Shown: one piece after another, positions 17,644-26,215 of the stretch | How positions within the stretch are numbered: position 1 is the first letter of the stretch | Layout of the letters: the number at the start of each line of letters is the position of its first letter | Assembly (NCBI RefSeq): GCF_019933235.1 | Contig: NZ_CP082945.1 | Span: 3,720,001-3,784,000, forward strand | Reading direction: 5' to 3' | Length of the DNA stretch: 64,000 nt | Source: Streptomyces angustmyceticus | Lineage (GTDB): Bacteria > Actinomycetota > Actinomycetes > Streptomycetales > Streptomycetaceae | Program-made: the position numbers and the translations under genes | The notes under the pieces: generated by a model | Told to the model about the DNA's origin: nothing | Seen by the model: only the letters and a program-made list of their open reading frames with translations | Databases searched by the model: none

Positions 17644-18936
17644 ATGTCGGAAGCAACCACCTCCCCGCTCGCCGCGCACGTCGGGAAGCACCCGGGCGAG
17701 CCCAATGTGATGGAACCGGAGCTGATCGCCGACCCGTTCACCGGCTACGGCGCGCTGCGTGAGCAGGGCCCGGTCCTGCGGGGCCGGTTCATGGACGACT
17801 CACCCGTCTGGCTGGTGACGCGGTTCGAGGAGGTCCGCCAGGTCCTGCGCGACCAGCGGTTCGTGAACAACCCGTCCTCCCCGGCCCTGGACTGCCCGCC
17901 CGAGGACAACCCGCTGACCAGGCTGATGGAGATGCTGGGCCTCCCCGAGCACCTCCGTGTCTATCTGCTCGGCTCGATCCTCAATTACGACGCCCCCGAC
18001 CACACCAGGCTGCGGCGTCTGGTGTCGCGGGCCTTCACGGCCCGCAAGATCACCGACCTGCGGCCGCGGGTCGAGCAGATCGCCGACGCGCTGCTGGCCC
18101 GGCTGCCCGAGCACGCCGAGGACGGCGTCGTCGATCTCGTCCGGCACTTCGCCTACCCGCTGCCGATCACCGTCATCTGCGAGCTGGTCGGCATACCCGA
18201 AGCGGACCGTCCGCAGTGGCGCACGTGGGGCGCCGACCTCGTCTCGCTCGATCCGAAACGGCTCGGAGCCTCGTTCCCGGCGATGATCGAGCACATCCAC
18301 CAGCTGGTCCGGGAACGGCGCGGGGCGCTCACCGACGACCTGCTCAGCGAACTGATCCGCACCCATGACGACGACGGCGGGCGGCTCAGCGACGTCGAGA
18401 TGGTCACCCTGATCCTCACCCTCGTCCTCGCCGGTCACGAGACCACCGCCCACCTCATCAGCAACGGCACGGCGGCGCTGCTCACCCACCCCGGTCAGCT
18501 GCGCCTGCTCAAGGACGACCCGGCCCTGCTGCCCCGCGCCGTCCACGAGCTGATGCGCTGGTGCGGCCCGGTGCAGATGACCCAGCTGCGCTACGCCACC
18601 ACCGACGTCGACCTCGCCGGCACCCGGATACGCCGCGGGGACGCCGTCCAGCTCATCCTGGTGTCGGCGAACTTCGACCCCCGCCACTACACCGACCCCG
18701 ACCGCCTCGATCTGACCCGGCACCCGGCGGGCCACGCCGAGAACCATGTGGGTTTCGGCCACGGCGCCCACTACTGCCTGGGCGCCACCCTCGCCAAGCA
18801 GGAGGGTGAGGTCGCCTTCGGCAAACTGTTCGCGCACTACCCGGACCTGTCGCTGGCCGTCGCGCCGGAACGTCTGGAGCGGGCCCCGCTGCCCGGCAAC
18901 TGGCGGCTGAACGCGCTGCCGGTGCGGCTGGGTTGA
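17644..18936 (+). CDS. Cytochrome P450
   Basis: A 430-aa soluble class I bacterial P450 monooxygenase. Signature elements: I-helix AGHETT (around residue 263), ExxR as ELMR (around 302) and the heme loop FGHGAHYCLG with the Cys ligand at residue 378. It would need a ferredoxin and reductase, neither of which is encoded nearby. The start is supported by GGAGGAG 7-8 nt upstream. It sits directly after a TetR gene with a strong operator, the usual arrangement for substrate-inducible oxidation or detoxification. The substrate is not predictable. Confidence 0.95.
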   Translation: MSEATTSPLAAHVGKHPGEPNVMEPELIADPFTGYGALREQGPVLRGRFMDDSPVWLVTRFEEVRQVLRDQRFVNNPSSPALDCPPEDNPLTRLMEMLGLPEHLRVYLLGSILNYDAPDHTRLRRLVSRAFTARKITDLRPRVEQIADALLARLPEHAEDGVVDLVRHFAYPLPITVICELVGIPEADRPQWRTWGADLVSLDPKRLGASFPAMIEHIHQLVRERRGALTDDLLSELIRTHDDDGGRLSDVEMVTLILTLVLAGHETTAHLISNGTAALLTHPGQLRLLKDDPALLPRAVHELMRWCGPVQMTQLRYATTDVDLAGTRIRRGDAVQLILVSANFDPRHYTDPDRLDLTRHPAGHAENHVGFGHGAHYCLGATLAKQEGEVAFGKLFAHYPDLSLAVAPERLERAPLPGNWRLNALPVRLG

Positions 18937-18941
18937 GCACC

Positions 18942-18979
18942 GCCCGGCGGCAGGCCACCGGTACGACCTGCCGCCGGGC
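18942..18979. terminator. Stem-loop terminator between P450 and lipoprotein genes
   Basis: A 13-bp perfect stem (GCCCGGCGGCAGG and complement) with a 12-nt loop lies between convergent genes. Confidence 0.75.
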
Positions 18980-19028
18980 CCGGCCGGGGGCGCGGGGCCC
19001 GGCCCGCGGGAGGCTTCCGCTCCGCCGG

Positions 19029-20120
19029 CTACTTCCGGCCGCCGTCCGCCGGTGCCCGCCAGACGACCGGCTTGCCGCCCTCCCCCTCGGCGTCGCCCTG
19101 GAAGACGACGGCAGCCGGGGCGTCCCCCTTGGGCAGCAGGTGGATCGAGCACTCGGTCACCGTGCCGCTCGGCTTCACCATCGCGTGGGGGACGGCTTCC
19201 GGACACCGGCCCACCCCGGGCCCGCCGATGTCGATCAGCGTCAGCTTCTTCACGGTGCGGCCGCCCACCGTCCGCAGCGTCACCCCGTCGCTCATGCCCG
19301 GCAGCAGGTCGTACTTGCCGCTGTTGCGGTACCGCACCGTCACGTAATACGGGATCAGCTTCTTCTCGTCCGCGTCCAGGTCGAAGCGGCTCAGGTCGGC
19401 GAGGGAGCCGGTGCGCACACTCTCGGGGGTGATCCGCAGCGACACGGGGCGGCCGCGGCTGTCCGTGGTGACGCCGTCGGCGGGTCTGCCCGCGGGCAGC
19501 ACCCCGGCGGGCGTGCCGCCCGTGCCGCCGCCGACCTGCCAGAGGAGGGTGTCGCCGCCGCCGTCCTGGTAAGAGACGGTCGCCGGCCGGTCGCCCTTGG
19601 GCAGCATGAAGATCCGGCAGAGCGCCGCCGTCGCACCGGGCGCCAGCTGGGCCCTTCCGCTCTCGCGGCACTCGGGCGGCAGGCCCGAGTCGGTGGCCAT
19701 CGGGTTGCTCCGGAACAGCGAGACCTGTTCGGCGGCCTGCCCGGCGGCGCCGTTGACGGAGAAGTTCCGCTCCGGGGAGGCGTTTTCCACTGGGTCCTCG
19801 CCGGTGTTGGTGTACGAGAAGGTGAGGTAGTACGGCACCATCCCCTTCAGGTCGTCGTCCAGCTGGATGTGCGCCAGGTCGGAGTCCGAGCCGCGGGCCA
19901 GCCGCGTGGGCGTGATCCGCAGCCGGTGCGCCCGGTGGTCAGAGCCGGTCCAGGTGGCCGGGCGGGGCGTGGCCTTCACCGGCAGCGGCCGCGCGGGAGT
20001 GACCGTCTCCGGGGCCCCCGGCTTCGCCGCGCCGGCACCGGGCCCGCCGGCGCACCCGGCGGCCAGCAGCATCAGCGCGCCGACGCCCGCGGCACCGGCC
20101 ATCCGTAGGTGAACGCGCAT
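19029..20120 (-). CDS. Secreted lipoprotein, two-repeat, function unknown
   Basis: A 363-aa predicted lipoprotein. The signal peptide ends in LLAAGC, with the lipid-modified Cys at residue 23. The mature part seems to contain two related halves. Each has a strand RLRITPTRL / SLRITPESV, an acidic -LxHIQLDDDLK / -LSRFDLDADEK turn, YYLTFSYTNTGEDPV / YYVTVRYRNSGKYDL and a late CRIFMLPKGDRPATV / CSIHLLPKGDAPAAV segment. This indicates an internal duplication of about 150 residues with an Ig-like beta fold. No catalytic motif was seen. GGGGGT 8 nt upstream supports the ATG. Confidence 0.8.
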   Translation of the reverse strand: MRVHLRMAGAAGVGALMLLAAGCAGGPGAGAAKPGAPETVTPARPLPVKATPRPATWTGSDHRAHRLRITPTRLARGSDSDLAHIQLDDDLKGMVPYYLTFSYTNTGEDPVENASPERNFSVNGAAGQAAEQVSLFRSNPMATDSGLPPECRESGRAQLAPGATAALCRIFMLPKGDRPATVSYQDGGGDTLLWQVGGGTGGTPAGVLPAGRPADGVTTDSRGRPVSLRITPESVRTGSLADLSRFDLDADEKKLIPYYVTVRYRNSGKYDLLPGMSDGVTLRTVGGRTVKKLTLIDIGGPGVGRCPEAVPHAMVKPSGTVTECSIHLLPKGDAPAAVVFQGDAEGEGGKPVVWRAPADGGRK

Positions 20121-20293
20121 GAGAAATACCCCCGTTGCTCTGTGCCGCAGGCCGGTGTGCTGCCCACCGCGCGGCCGGTGCGACAGGTTAGCGGCCGCCC
20201 GGGGCGGGCGGATGGCGAGGGCGGGCGAGGCTCGGGGCGGGCGCCGGGGACCGATGCCGGGGCAGGGCGCCGGGGTGGCTGCCCGCTCCGTCC

Positions 20294-21127
20294 TCAGCGG
20301 TCGCGGCCGGCCTTCAGCGAATACATGAGGGGGACGCGGGGGCGGTCGCCGGGGAACCGGTGGTAGCCGTCGTCGTCGCGGCGCAGCGCGGAGAAGCGCC
20401 GGAACATCGTCATGTCGTGCTCGTGCAGGAATTCGATGCGCAGGCCGGTGCCGGCCAGGGCGGAGACGACGTCGCCGAGCGGGTGCTGCCATTCCACGCT
20501 GCGGTTGTGGACCGTCGGGGCATCGAAATCGGCGTAGGTGCCGGGGGTTTCGTCCACCCAGGCGTCACGGCTGAAGTAGTCGTGGACGATGCGCGATCCG
20601 GTCTCGTCGTCCAGGGCGTCGCACAGCGGGTGGAACTCGGCGAGGTAGAGGAAGCCGCCGGGGGCGACGAGAGCGGCCGCGGTCTCCGCCCAGCGCCGCA
20701 GGTCCGGGAGCCAGTTCAGGGCGCCGATGCCGGTGTAGACGATGTCGTACGCGGTGTCGGGGACGGCTTCGGCGGCGTCATAGACGTCGGCGGCGACGAA
20801 CGCGGCGCGGTCCGGGGTGTAGCCGAGTTCGGCGGCCAGCTCGCGGGCGGTGTCGATGGCGGGCTCGGAGAAGTCCAGGCCGACGACCCGGGCCGCTCCG
20901 CGATGGGCCCAGGAGAGGGTGTCCTGGCCGAAGTGGCACTGGAGGTGGAGGAGGGACCGGCCGGTGACATCCCCCACTTCCGCCGTCTCGAAGTCCCGCA
21001 GCACGTCCCGCGTCCGGCGGAACCCCTCCTGGTCGTAAAAATCACTCGCGGTGTGGAGGGCGACGCGCTCGTCCCACCTCGCGCGATTGGTGCGGCGCCA
21101 GTCGTCGGGGCCGGTGCGTTGTCGCAT
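20294..21127 (-). CDS. Class I SAM-dependent methyltransferase
   Basis: A 277-aa Rossmann-fold methyltransferase. Motif I is atypical, LLHLQCHFGQDTLSW, as in the ubiE-like subgroup where HLQCHFG replaces the Gly-rich loop. Motif II is VVGLDFSEPAID and the acidic loop is FVAADVYDA. The later part carries YDIVYTGIGALNWLPD and LVAPGGFLYLAEFHP. The methyl acceptor is unknown. It is divergent from the S9 peptidase gene with only 69 bp between starts. Confidence 0.88.
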   Translation of the reverse strand: MRQRTGPDDWRRTNRARWDERVALHTASDFYDQEGFRRTRDVLRDFETAEVGDVTGRSLLHLQCHFGQDTLSWAHRGAARVVGLDFSEPAIDTARELAAELGYTPDRAAFVAADVYDAAEAVPDTAYDIVYTGIGALNWLPDLRRWAETAAALVAPGGFLYLAEFHPLCDALDDETGSRIVHDYFSRDAWVDETPGTYADFDAPTVHNRSVEWQHPLGDVVSALAGTGLRIEFLHEHDMTMFRRFSALRRDDDGYHRFPGDRPRVPLMYSLKAGRDR

Positions 21128-21196
21128 TCGGCGAAGTTATCCACAGCCTGACCGCCCTCGCCAACGGATTTCCGGCGCCGGGCGCAGAATGGGCCC

Positions 21197-23188
21197 ATGA
21201 CTGACGAGACGACCGCAGACCCAGGCCACTCCACCGCTCCGCGCCCTTCGACCACCGACCCCCGTCCCGCACCCGGGGCGGGGACGGCCTCGGCCGATCC
21301 GATAGCGGTGACGGGCGGTGCGCGGGAGGATTCGGGCGCCTCGGCGGGCTCCGGCGGCGCGGAGGCCGCGATGCCGGACTGGGAGAAGCGCTTCCGCGCG
21401 CCGCGGATCGGGCTGCCGGACTGGGCCGAGGACGCCCCGGACCGTTCCCTGTTCGTCTCGAACGCCACCGGCACCTTCGAGCTGTACGCCTGGGACCGGG
21501 CGACCGGCGCCCAGCGGCAGGCCACGGACCGGCCGAACGGCACGACGGACGGGACGCTGTCGCCGGACGGCGAATGGATCTGGTGGTTCTCGGACACCGA
21601 CGGGGACGAGTTCGGCGTCTGGATGCGGCAGCCGTTCGCCGGCGGCCCGGACGAGCCGGCCACCCCGGGCATCGCCCCCTCGTACGGCGGCGGCCTGGCG
21701 ATCGGCCGGGACGGGACGGCGGTCGTCGGCTGCTCCACGGACGAGGAGGGCTCGACGGTCCATGTCGTGCGGCCGGGCGGGGAACCGGTGGAGATCTACC
21801 GGCACCGCGAGTCGGCGGGCGTCGGCGACCTCTCGCAGGACGGCTCACTGATCGCCCTGGAGCACACCGAGCACGGCGACGCGATGCACTCCGCGATCCG
21901 GGTCGTACGGCCCGACGGCTCCACGGTCGCGGAGCTGGACGACACCAACGGCGGGACCGAGGAGCTGGGCCTGTCGGTGATGGGTTTCGCCCCGGTGGAC
22001 GGGGACGCCCGGCTGCTGGTGGGGCACCAGCGGCGGGGCCGCTGGGAGCCGATGATCTGGGACCCGCTGACCGGGACCGAGACGGCTCTGGAGATAGAGC
22101 TGCCCGGCGACGTGGGTGCCGACTGGTATCCCGACGGCTCGGCGCTGCTGGTGGAGCACGAGTACCAGGCACGCAGCGAGCTGTGGCGCTACGAACTGGG
22201 TGAACCGGGCGACGCCGGTGCTCCGGGCGCGTCAGCCGTGGCCGTCCGGCCGCGGCTGACGCGGGTCGAGACCCCGGCGGGCACGGTCTCGGGTGCGACG
22301 GCGCGGCCGGACGGCACGGTCGAGTTCCTGTGGTCGTCGGCGGCCCAGCCCCCGGAGGTGCGGTCGACGAACGGCGAGGTCGTCCTCGACCCGCCCGGTA
22401 TGAAGGCGCCCGGGTCGGTGCCCGTACGGGACGTGTGGGTGGAGGGCCCCGGAGGCCGTATCCACGCGCTGGTGCAGCAGCCGGCCGGTGAGGGCCCCTT
22501 CCCGACGGTCTTCGACATCCACGGCGGCCCGACCTGGCACGACAGCGACGCCTTCGCCTCGTCCCCCGCGGCCTGGGTGGACCACGGCTTCGCGGTCGTA
22601 CGCGTCAACTACCGCGGCTCGACCGGCTACGGCCGTGCCTGGACGGATGCGCTCAAGCACCGCGTCGGGCTGATCGAGCTGGAGGACATCGCCGCGGTCC
22701 GCGAATGGGCGGTCTCGTCCGGCCTGGCGGACCCCGGTCGGCTGGTGCTGTCGGGCGGCTCCTGGGGCGGCTATCTGACCCTGCTGGGCCTCGGCACCCA
22801 GCCGGAGGCCTGGGCGGTGGGCCTGGCGGCGGTCCCGGTCGCGGACTACGTCACGGCGTACAACGACGAGATGGAAGCCCTCAAGGCCATGGACCGGACC
22901 CTGCTGGGCGGCACCCCCGAGGAGGTCCCGGACCGCTTCGAGGCGTCGTCCCCGCTGACGTACGTGGACGCGGTACGGGCACCGGTCTACATCTCCGCCG
23001 GCGTCAACGACCCGCGCTGCCCGATCCAGCAGGTGGAGAACTACGTCCAGCGCCTGGAGAGCCGCAACCACCCGCACGAGGTCTACCGCTACGACGCCGG
23101 CCACGGCTCCCTGGTCGTGGAGGAACGCATCAAGCAGGTCCGCCTGGAGCTCGACTTCGCACAGAGGTACGTGATGGAGAAGAGGTAG
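21197..23188 (+). CDS. S9 family peptidase (prolyl oligopeptidase-like)
   Basis: A 663-aa serine peptidase or acylaminoacyl-peptidase type enzyme. An N-terminal beta-propeller-like region contains repeated DGxxxxx blocks (TLSPDGEWIWWFSDTDGDE). The C-terminal alpha/beta-hydrolase domain holds the catalytic triad: Ser522 in GGSWGG, Asp605 in VNDPRCP and His636 in GHGSL. No signal peptide is visible, so it is probably cytoplasmic, acting on short peptides. Length is normal for the family. Confidence 0.92.
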   Translation: MTDETTADPGHSTAPRPSTTDPRPAPGAGTASADPIAVTGGAREDSGASAGSGGAEAAMPDWEKRFRAPRIGLPDWAEDAPDRSLFVSNATGTFELYAWDRATGAQRQATDRPNGTTDGTLSPDGEWIWWFSDTDGDEFGVWMRQPFAGGPDEPATPGIAPSYGGGLAIGRDGTAVVGCSTDEEGSTVHVVRPGGEPVEIYRHRESAGVGDLSQDGSLIALEHTEHGDAMHSAIRVVRPDGSTVAELDDTNGGTEELGLSVMGFAPVDGDARLLVGHQRRGRWEPMIWDPLTGTETALEIELPGDVGADWYPDGSALLVEHEYQARSELWRYELGEPGDAGAPGASAVAVRPRLTRVETPAGTVSGATARPDGTVEFLWSSAAQPPEVRSTNGEVVLDPPGMKAPGSVPVRDVWVEGPGGRIHALVQQPAGEGPFPTVFDIHGGPTWHDSDAFASSPAAWVDHGFAVVRVNYRGSTGYGRAWTDALKHRVGLIELEDIAAVREWAVSSGLADPGRLVLSGGSWGGYLTLLGLGTQPEAWAVGLAAVPVADYVTAYNDEMEALKAMDRTLLGGTPEEVPDRFEASSPLTYVDAVRAPVYISAGVNDPRCPIQQVENYVQRLESRNHPHEVYRYDAGHGSLVVEERIKQVRLELDFAQRYVMEKR

Positions 23189-23538
23189 GGCCGGAGGGGG
23201 CGCCGGGCGGGGCAGTCCGGGGGCCCCGGGGGCCGGCCCAGGGGACGGCCCAGGGGACGGCTTCGGACGGGGGCCTCCCGGCGCCGGCCGGGGCCTTCCC
23301 CGGGTCCTGGGGGTTCTTCCCCGGCTGCGGTCGGGGGGCCTGCTCCCCGGCCCTGGTCAGGGGTGCTTTCCCTGCTCCGGCGGGCCTACTGGCCTCGGCC
23401 GGGGAGGCCCAGCGTGGCAGCCGACGCCTGTGCACGGCGCCTGTCGCGGTGGCCTCTGACGATGGACGGCCTCTGACGTCGGCCGGAGGTGGGTGGTGGG
23501 GTGGAAGGGAGGGGCGGGGGGCGGGGGAGGGGGCCCGG
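23189..23538. other. GC-rich non-coding gap
   Basis: No gene is seen. The stretch is dominated by G and C runs, with a short tandem duplication of CCAGGGGACGGC at about 23230-23256. It lies between convergent genes and no clean terminator hairpin was picked out. Confidence 0.5.
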
Positions 23539-24888
23539 TCAGGCGGGGGCGTGATGGGCCAGCGCCGCGTGGGGGTCCGTGCCGTCGCTGGTGTGGTCGG
23601 TGTGGACGGTCGCGGCGGTGAGCCGGGGGACGGCGTGGATCAGGGCGTGTTCCGCGGCGACGGCGAGGGCATGGGCGTGCACCACGGTCAGGCGCGAGTC
23701 GACGACGATATCGGCCTCGGCGCGCAGGGTATGGCCGATCCAGCGCATGCGGACCTGCCCGACGCCGCGCACCCCGTCCACCGCCCGTAGTGCCGTCTCG
23801 GCGGCGTCGATGAGTGCGGGGTCGACGCAGTCCATCAGCCGCCGGTAGACCTCCCTGGCGGCGTCGCGCAGCACCATGAGGATCGCGGCGGTGATCACCA
23901 GCCCGATCAGCGGGTCGGCCGCCCGCCACCCGAGCGCCGCGCCACCCGCGCCGAGGAGGACGGCGAGCGAGGTGAAGCCGTCGGTACGGGCGTGCAGGCC
24001 GTCGGCCACCAGCGCGGCCGAGCCGATCCTGCGGCCGGTGCGGATGCGGTAGCGGGCCACCCACTCGTTGCCGAGGAACCCGGCCACGGCGGCCGCCGCC
24101 ACGGCCCACAGGTGGGTGATGTCCCGGGGGTTCAGCAGTCGGTCCACGGCCTCGTAGGCGGCGAGCGCCGAGGAGGCGGCGATCGTCAGCACGATGGCGA
24201 CGCCCGCGAGGTCCTCGGCCCGGCCGTAGCCGTAGGTGTAGCGGCGGTTGGCGGCCCGTCGTCCGAGGACGAAGGCGATGCCCAGCGGAACGGCGGTCAT
24301 CGCGTCGGCGGCGTTGTGGATGGTGTCGCCGAGCAGCGCCACCGACCCCGACAGCGCGACGACCACCAGCTGGATCACGCTGGTCAGGCCCAGGATGCCG
24401 AGCGAGAGCCACAGCGTGCGCAGGCCCTCGCGGGAGGTCTCCATCGCGGTGTCGACCTTGTCCATGGCGGCATGGCTGTGCGGGGTGACGAGGTGGGCGA
24501 TCCGGTGCCGGATCCGCTGCCGGCGGCCGGAACCGTGGGCGTCGTGGACGTGCGCGTGGCGGCGCGCGTGGTCGTGCACATGGTCGTGCCGCGGGTGCTC
24601 GATATCCACCGGTCCGTGATCGTCCGGGCCGACACCGACGCCGACGTCGACGGGCACGGCTGCGTCTACGGATACGGGAACGGGTCCGGCTGCCTCCACG
24701 GCCGGGCGCTCCTGACCACGTAGGTCGGGGCGGCCGCGGCGCTTACGGCGGTCACGGCGGTCACGGCCCTCACAGCGGTCACTGCCGTCACGACGGTCAC
24801 TGCCGTCACCGCCGTCGCAATGGTCGTGATCATGGCTGGGATCGTGATCGTGCTCAGGACCGTGCGCATGGGTGCGATTGCCTGCCAT
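23539..24888 (-). CDS. Cation diffusion facilitator transporter with a His/Asp/Arg-rich N-terminus
   Basis: A 449-aa membrane metal(II)/H+ antiporter (CDF family; Zn, Co, Ni, Fe or Mn). Six TM helices lie between residues about 160 and 345. The metal-site motifs are both present: DTIHNAAD in TM2 and DGLHARTD in TM5 (HxxxD). The C-terminal cytoplasmic domain has DCVDPALIDAAETALRAV and a His-rich end. The N-terminal 145 residues are unusual. They hold a His cluster (HDHDPSHDHDHCD), a D/G/R repeat encoded by 9-bp DNA repeats, and a second His cluster (HDHVHDHARRHAHVHDAH), which would bind metal in the cytosol. Confidence 0.93.
   Translation of the reverse strand: MAGNRTHAHGPEHDHDPSHDHDHCDGGDGSDRRDGSDRCEGRDRRDRRKRRGRPDLRGQERPAVEAAGPVPVSVDAAVPVDVGVGVGPDDHGPVDIEHPRHDHVHDHARRHAHVHDAHGSGRRQRIRHRIAHLVTPHSHAAMDKVDTAMETSREGLRTLWLSLGILGLTSVIQLVVVALSGSVALLGDTIHNAADAMTAVPLGIAFVLGRRAANRRYTYGYGRAEDLAGVAIVLTIAASSALAAYEAVDRLLNPRDITHLWAVAAAAVAGFLGNEWVARYRIRTGRRIGSAALVADGLHARTDGFTSLAVLLGAGGAALGWRAADPLIGLVITAAILMVLRDAAREVYRRLMDCVDPALIDAAETALRAVDGVRGVGQVRMRWIGHTLRAEADIVVDSRLTVVHAHALAVAAEHALIHAVPRLTAATVHTDHTSDGTDPHAALAHHAPA
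24747..24818. repeat. Eight 9-bp tandem repeats inside the CDF transporter gene
   Basis: Consensus GGCGGTCAC with variants such as TGCCGTCAC. It encodes Asp/Gly/Arg triplets in the cytoplasmic N-terminal tail. Confidence 0.8.
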
Positions 24889-24950
24889 ATGGCCTACCGT
24901 GGCACGCCGAATCGATTGCGGCTACTGCCGTGATACGGCCTCTGACCAGG

Positions 24951-24965
24951 TGCAACATGGTTGCA
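24951..24965. promoter_or_regulatory. Candidate operator upstream of the CDF gene
   Basis: TGCAAC-ATG-GTTGCA: perfect 6-bp arms around 3 bp, 63 bp upstream of the transporter ATG. It sits within an outer inverted pair GCTACTGC / GCAGTAGC (24921-24970). A metal-sensing repressor could bind here, or the outer pair could be the terminator of the SURF1 gene. Confidence 0.4.
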
Positions 24966-24988
24966 GTAGCGGCCCGTGGTCGACTGGC

Positions 24989-25993
24989 TCAGGCCCGAGC
25001 GGCCCGCGCCGCCTCGTCCTCTTCCTCGCCTTCGCCGGCGCCCCGCCCGTCGGCCGAAGGCGCCTCCGCAGCCGAAGGCCCCGCCGGCCCCGCCGTGGTC
25101 GTAGCCCCGGCCGACGCGGCAGACCCGCCCCCGACCACAGCCCCGTCCCCGTTCCCGGCCGCAGCCCCGTTCCCGGCCGCACCGCCAACCGCGCCCCCGT
25201 CCCCCTCCGGCACGATCCCCAGCGCCGCGTCCTTGGCGGCCTCGGCGTCACGGCGGAAGAGGCGGAACCACATGAAGACGACGAAGCCGGCGAAGACGAA
25301 CCACTCGCCGGTGTAGCCGAGGTTCTGGAATGCCTTGAGGTCGAGGCCGCTGCCCTCGGCGGCGGCCGGGGGGACGGCGTGCAGCGGCGCCTGGGCGTCG
25401 GTGACCGTGATCCAGGCGTCGTAGACCTCGTACGGCACGATGTTGACCAGCGAGGCCGCGCTGATCATGCCCAGCTGCCCCTGCGGCAGCCCGCCGCCGA
25501 CCTGGACGCCGTCGGTGCCCTGGTTCTCGGAGGCCTGCAGCGCTCCGGTGACCGTCACCTCGCCCTTGGGCGGCGCGGGCACCCGTGCCGTGTCCGCCTT
25601 GGTACCGGCGTCGCCGGGCAGCCAGCCCCGTACGACCGGCAGCGCCTTGCCGCCGTCCGTACGCAGCAGGTTGAGGACGTAGAAGCCCCGCTGCTCGCCG
25701 TGCTTGTCCTTCAAGGTGCGGTCCGGTACGAGCAGTTGGTGCCCGGTGTCGTAGTGCCCGCGGGCGCTGGCCTGCCGGCCGGAGGTGACCATGTCGACGG
25801 GCAGCAGGTCGGCCAGCGGGCGTGCCGCGGCGGACTCGGCCCGGGCCGAACGGCTCTCCTGCTGCTGGTGGGTGTTGACGCGGTCCTCGAAGCGGCTCAG
25901 CTGCCAGCTGCCCATGAAGATGCAGAGCGGAATCGCCAGTACGGCGAACACGTTGATCCCCCACCACCGCGGGGTCAGCAGGAACCGGTACAC
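24989..25993 (-). CDS. SURF1 family protein (cytochrome c oxidase assembly)
   Basis: A 334-aa membrane protein of the SURF1/Shy1 family, which assists heme insertion and assembly of aa3-type cytochrome oxidase. It begins MYRFLLTPRWWG, followed by TM1 (NVFAVLAIPLCIFMGSWQ). The periplasmic domain contains LLVPDRTLKDKHGEQRGFYVLNLL and LPVVRGWLPG. TM2 (WFVFAGFVVFMWFRLFRRD) follows near residue 245. The last 70 residues are a disordered Gly/Ala/Glu tail not typical of the family. The GTG at 25993 matches the conserved N-terminus; upstream frame extension is arginine-rich and unlikely to be translated. Confidence 0.88.
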   Translation of the reverse strand: MYRFLLTPRWWGINVFAVLAIPLCIFMGSWQLSRFEDRVNTHQQQESRSARAESAAARPLADLLPVDMVTSGRQASARGHYDTGHQLLVPDRTLKDKHGEQRGFYVLNLLRTDGGKALPVVRGWLPGDAGTKADTARVPAPPKGEVTVTGALQASENQGTDGVQVGGGLPQGQLGMISAASLVNIVPYEVYDAWITVTDAQAPLHAVPPAAAEGSGLDLKAFQNLGYTGEWFVFAGFVVFMWFRLFRRDAEAAKDAALGIVPEGDGGAVGGAAGNGAAAGNGDGAVVGGGSAASAGATTTAGPAGPSAAEAPSADGRGAGEGEEEDEAARAARA

Positions 25994-26215
25994 ACCACAA
26001 CGGTACGGGGCCGATGCCGCGGGGCCGCACCGCCCCCTCCCGGCCCTGCCGCCGCCCTCAGGACCTGGGCGGTTGCGCCGGGAGCCCGGCGCGGCGGCCG
26101 ACGCCCGACGGCCGGCGGAAGCAGCCACCGGTGCCGGGCGACGCGAGCGGCGCCGCACACCCAAGCCCCGAACCGCAAGGCCCCGGCCCCCAGCCCGAAG
26201 CCCAGGCCCTACTCC

